13,505 nt of DNA from an uncultured Faecalibacterium sp. Its GTDB lineage: Bacteria > Bacillota > Clostridia > Oscillospirales > Ruminococcaceae. The position numbers were made by a program, and so were the translations under genes. The stretch spans positions 1 to 13,505 of the forward strand of contig CALDLZ010000146.1 of assembly GCA_937915335.1 (NCBI GenBank), in the 5' to 3' direction. This document shows positions 12,464 to 13,505 of this stretch, one piece after another. The notes below the pieces were generated by a model that had not been told where the DNA came from, did no database searches, and was given only the letters and a program-made list of their open reading frames with translations. Every line of letters begins with the position of its first letter. Position 1 is the stretch's first letter.

Positions 12464-12564
12464 TAGGGCAACAAAGGCGCGAACCGCGCCGCATTCCCTG
12501 TGCAGTAACGCACGGCGGGCCGCAAATGGCACCGCCTGTGTGAGAGGAAAGGAATTGGAACGCT

Positions 12565-13104
12565 ATGAAAATTGGTTTTACAGAGCTCATTCTGGTGGTC
12601 ATCGTGGCATTCGTTGTCATCGGCCCCGATAAGCTGCCGGAGTACGCCCGTAAGTTCGGCAAGATGCTGCGGGAGCTGAAAAAGTACACCGGTGCCGCTT
12701 CTGAGGAGATCCAGAAAAACGTGGTCGAGCCCCTGAATGAGATCCAGGCTCCCATCAAGGAGGCTGTCGCTCCCCTGACCGACATCAAGAAGGACATCGA
12801 CGACAGCGTGAAGGATGTCACCAAGAGCTTTACCAACATCGGCAAGACCAGCAAGGAAGAAGCCAAGAAGGCCGAAGAGGTCGAGGAAGTGGCCGAGCTG
12901 GAGGATGCCGTTGAGGAACTGCCCGAAGAGCCCGCCAAGGCTGAGGAGCCTGCTGCCGAGCCCGTGAAGGCAGAGGAAAAGGCAGAAGAGCCCGCCGCCC
13001 CTGTGGCAGAGGAGAAGCCCGCCGAGGCACCCGCTGCCGACGAAGCCCCGGCAGAAGCCGCTCCCGCTGAGGAAGCTGCCCCCGCCGAAGAGGCAAAGGT
13101 CTAA
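12565..13104 (+). CDS. Tat translocase TatA/B-family protein with long acidic tail (TatB-like)
   Basis: A 179-residue membrane protein of the twin-arginine export system, which moves folded proteins across the membrane. An N-terminal helix (residues about 4-20, TELILVVIVAFVVI) is followed by G20-P21, the LPEYARKFGKMLREL amphipathic helix with F31-G32, a coiled, charged region (about 40-95), and an Ala/Pro/Glu tail (about 100-179) of imperfect EEPA- and EAPA-type repeats. Glu7 in the membrane helix and the length over 150 suggest TatB rather than TatA, but the Firmicute families are not always separable. The tail is strongly acidic and probably unstructured, reaching into the cytoplasm. GAGAGGAAAGGA precedes the start. 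Its downstream neighbours are tatA and tatC. Confidence 0.87.
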   Translation: MKIGFTELILVVIVAFVVIGPDKLPEYARKFGKMLRELKKYTGAASEEIQKNVVEPLNEIQAPIKEAVAPLTDIKKDIDDSVKDVTKSFTNIGKTSKEEAKKAEEVEEVAELEDAVEELPEEPAKAEEPAAEPVKAEEKAEEPAAPVAEEKPAEAPAADEAPAEAAPAEEAAPAEEAKV

Positions 13105-13198
13105 GTACATGGATACACCCGCGCCCGCGGTTGTAGAATAAAAACTGGATTCCAGCCCGCCAGAGCGGCGCGGCAAGAGCAAAAAGGAGATTATTATT

Positions 13199-13408
13199 AT
13201 GAGAATCGGACCTCAGGAGCTTATCATTGTTCTGATCATCGTTCTGGTCATCTTTGGACCCAAGAATCTGCCGAAGCTGGGCAAGATGTTCGGCAAGACC
13301 ATGAATAATTTTAAGAAGGGCATGGAAGAAGCCGACGACGACGAGCCCGAGACCAAGAAGGCTGAAACCAAGACCGAGGAAAAGGCTGAGAAGAAGGACG
13401 AGGAGTAA
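13199..13408 (+). CDS. tatA: Tat translocase TatA
   Basis: A 69-residue protein with the classical TatA plan: one N-terminal helix (PQELIIVLIIVLVIF), then G20-P21, LPKLGKMFGKTMNNFKKG with F31-G32 in the same register as the preceding protein, and a short Lys/Glu tail. TatA oligomers form the export pore. AAGGAGA lies about 8 bases before the ATG. The gap from the upstream TatB-like gene is 94 bases, and the tatC start is 3 bases after this stop, so it is coupled to tatC. Confidence 0.93.
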   Translation: MRIGPQELIIVLIIVLVIFGPKNLPKLGKMFGKTMNNFKKGMEEADDDEPETKKAETKTEEKAEKKDEE

Positions 13409-13411
13409 TTC

Positions 13412-13505
13412 GTGGCGACAAACGTTAAGCGCAAAAAGAAAGCCGAAGTCATGTCGGACGACGGCAGCATGACGCTGACCGGACATCTGAAAGAGCTGCG
13501 GAACC
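13412..13505 (+). CDS. tatC: Tat translocase TatC, first codons only (runs off the right edge)
   Basis: Only 31 codons are inside the window. A GTG start at 13412 follows AGGAG (13401-13405, inside the end of tatA). The frame reads through a basic stretch (KRKKKAEV) to MTLTGHLKELRN, which matches the TatC N-terminal cytoplasmic signature (M-x-L-x-HL-x-ELRxR). ATG codons at 13451 and 13469 are alternative starts without such a ribosome site. TatC is the six-helix receptor for twin-arginine signal peptides. The position straight after tatA supports the call. Confidence 0.88.
   Translation, partial: MATNVKRKKKAEVMSDDGSMTLTGHLKELRN

Noticed and set aside
1..13505. CRISPR array, tRNA or insertion sequence
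   Set aside because: No regularly spaced identical repeats of CRISPR size, no cloverleaf with a CCA-type end, and no transposase were seen.

Overview
The window looks like a chromosomal stretch from a low-oxygen gut Firmicute of the Oscillospiraceae, probably Faecalibacterium or a close relative. This is inference from gene content and style: GC-rich genes, strong AGGAGG-type ribosome sites, sharp hairpin-plus-T-run terminators, sigma-A promoters, a GH25 lysozyme with an acidic linker, a PBECR4-type protein, and a short structured repeat of a kind I associate with Faecalibacterium. No rRNA, tRNA, CRISPR array, transposase or phage structural gene was seen.

Layout. 1-1743: the end of dnaK, a spacer holding a hairpin and a 118-bp repeat with inverted ends, and dnaJ, which is one base short near its start. 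A bidirectional terminator (1756-1794) closes this unit. 1802-4141 (minus): a GH25 cell-wall lysozyme followed 3 bases later by a Cof-type HAD phosphatase. 4142-4497: a divergent promoter region. 4498-5556 (plus): a lone EIIC_2-type PTS permease, whose stop overlaps the stop of a convergent NUDIX hydrolase (5553-6041). 6116-7757 (minus): a ricin-type beta-trefoil protein without a signal peptide, then a secreted/membrane protein gene cut by an in-frame TAG. 7758-8190: a gene-free spacer ending in a clear promoter. 8191-8448: a 60-residue membrane protein with its own promoter and terminator. 8452-9534: nitroreductase plus GNAT acetyltransferase operon. 9550-10571: a TrpR-like regulator with an inverted repeat across its own promoter, a terminator, and a DJ-1/PfpI protein. 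10585-12311: a consensus promoter, a roughly 170-nt structured RNA ending in an 11-bp terminator, a PBECR4-like gene and a fumarylacetoacetate-hydrolase family gene. 12408-13505: a PhoB/OmpR-type direct-repeat array, then tatB-like, tatA and the first codons of tatC.

How they work together. The chaperone genes and the Tat genes are the recognisable housekeeping systems: dnaK/dnaJ fold proteins in the cytosol and the Tat genes export folded proteins. The Tat operon seems to be driven by an activator of the PhoB/OmpR type, which would fit export induced by a stress such as phosphate limitation. Most other genes are short, independent transcription units.

Most interesting: the segment 10585-11408 has the layout of a type III toxin-antitoxin locus (strong promoter, structured RNA, leaky terminator, gene of an RNase-like fold), although the RNA lacks the clear tandem repeats of known type III antitoxins. 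Riboswitch or attenuator control is the main alternative. Two genes carry apparent inactivating changes (dnaJ, and the 6804-7757 gene), which may be assembly errors or real decay.
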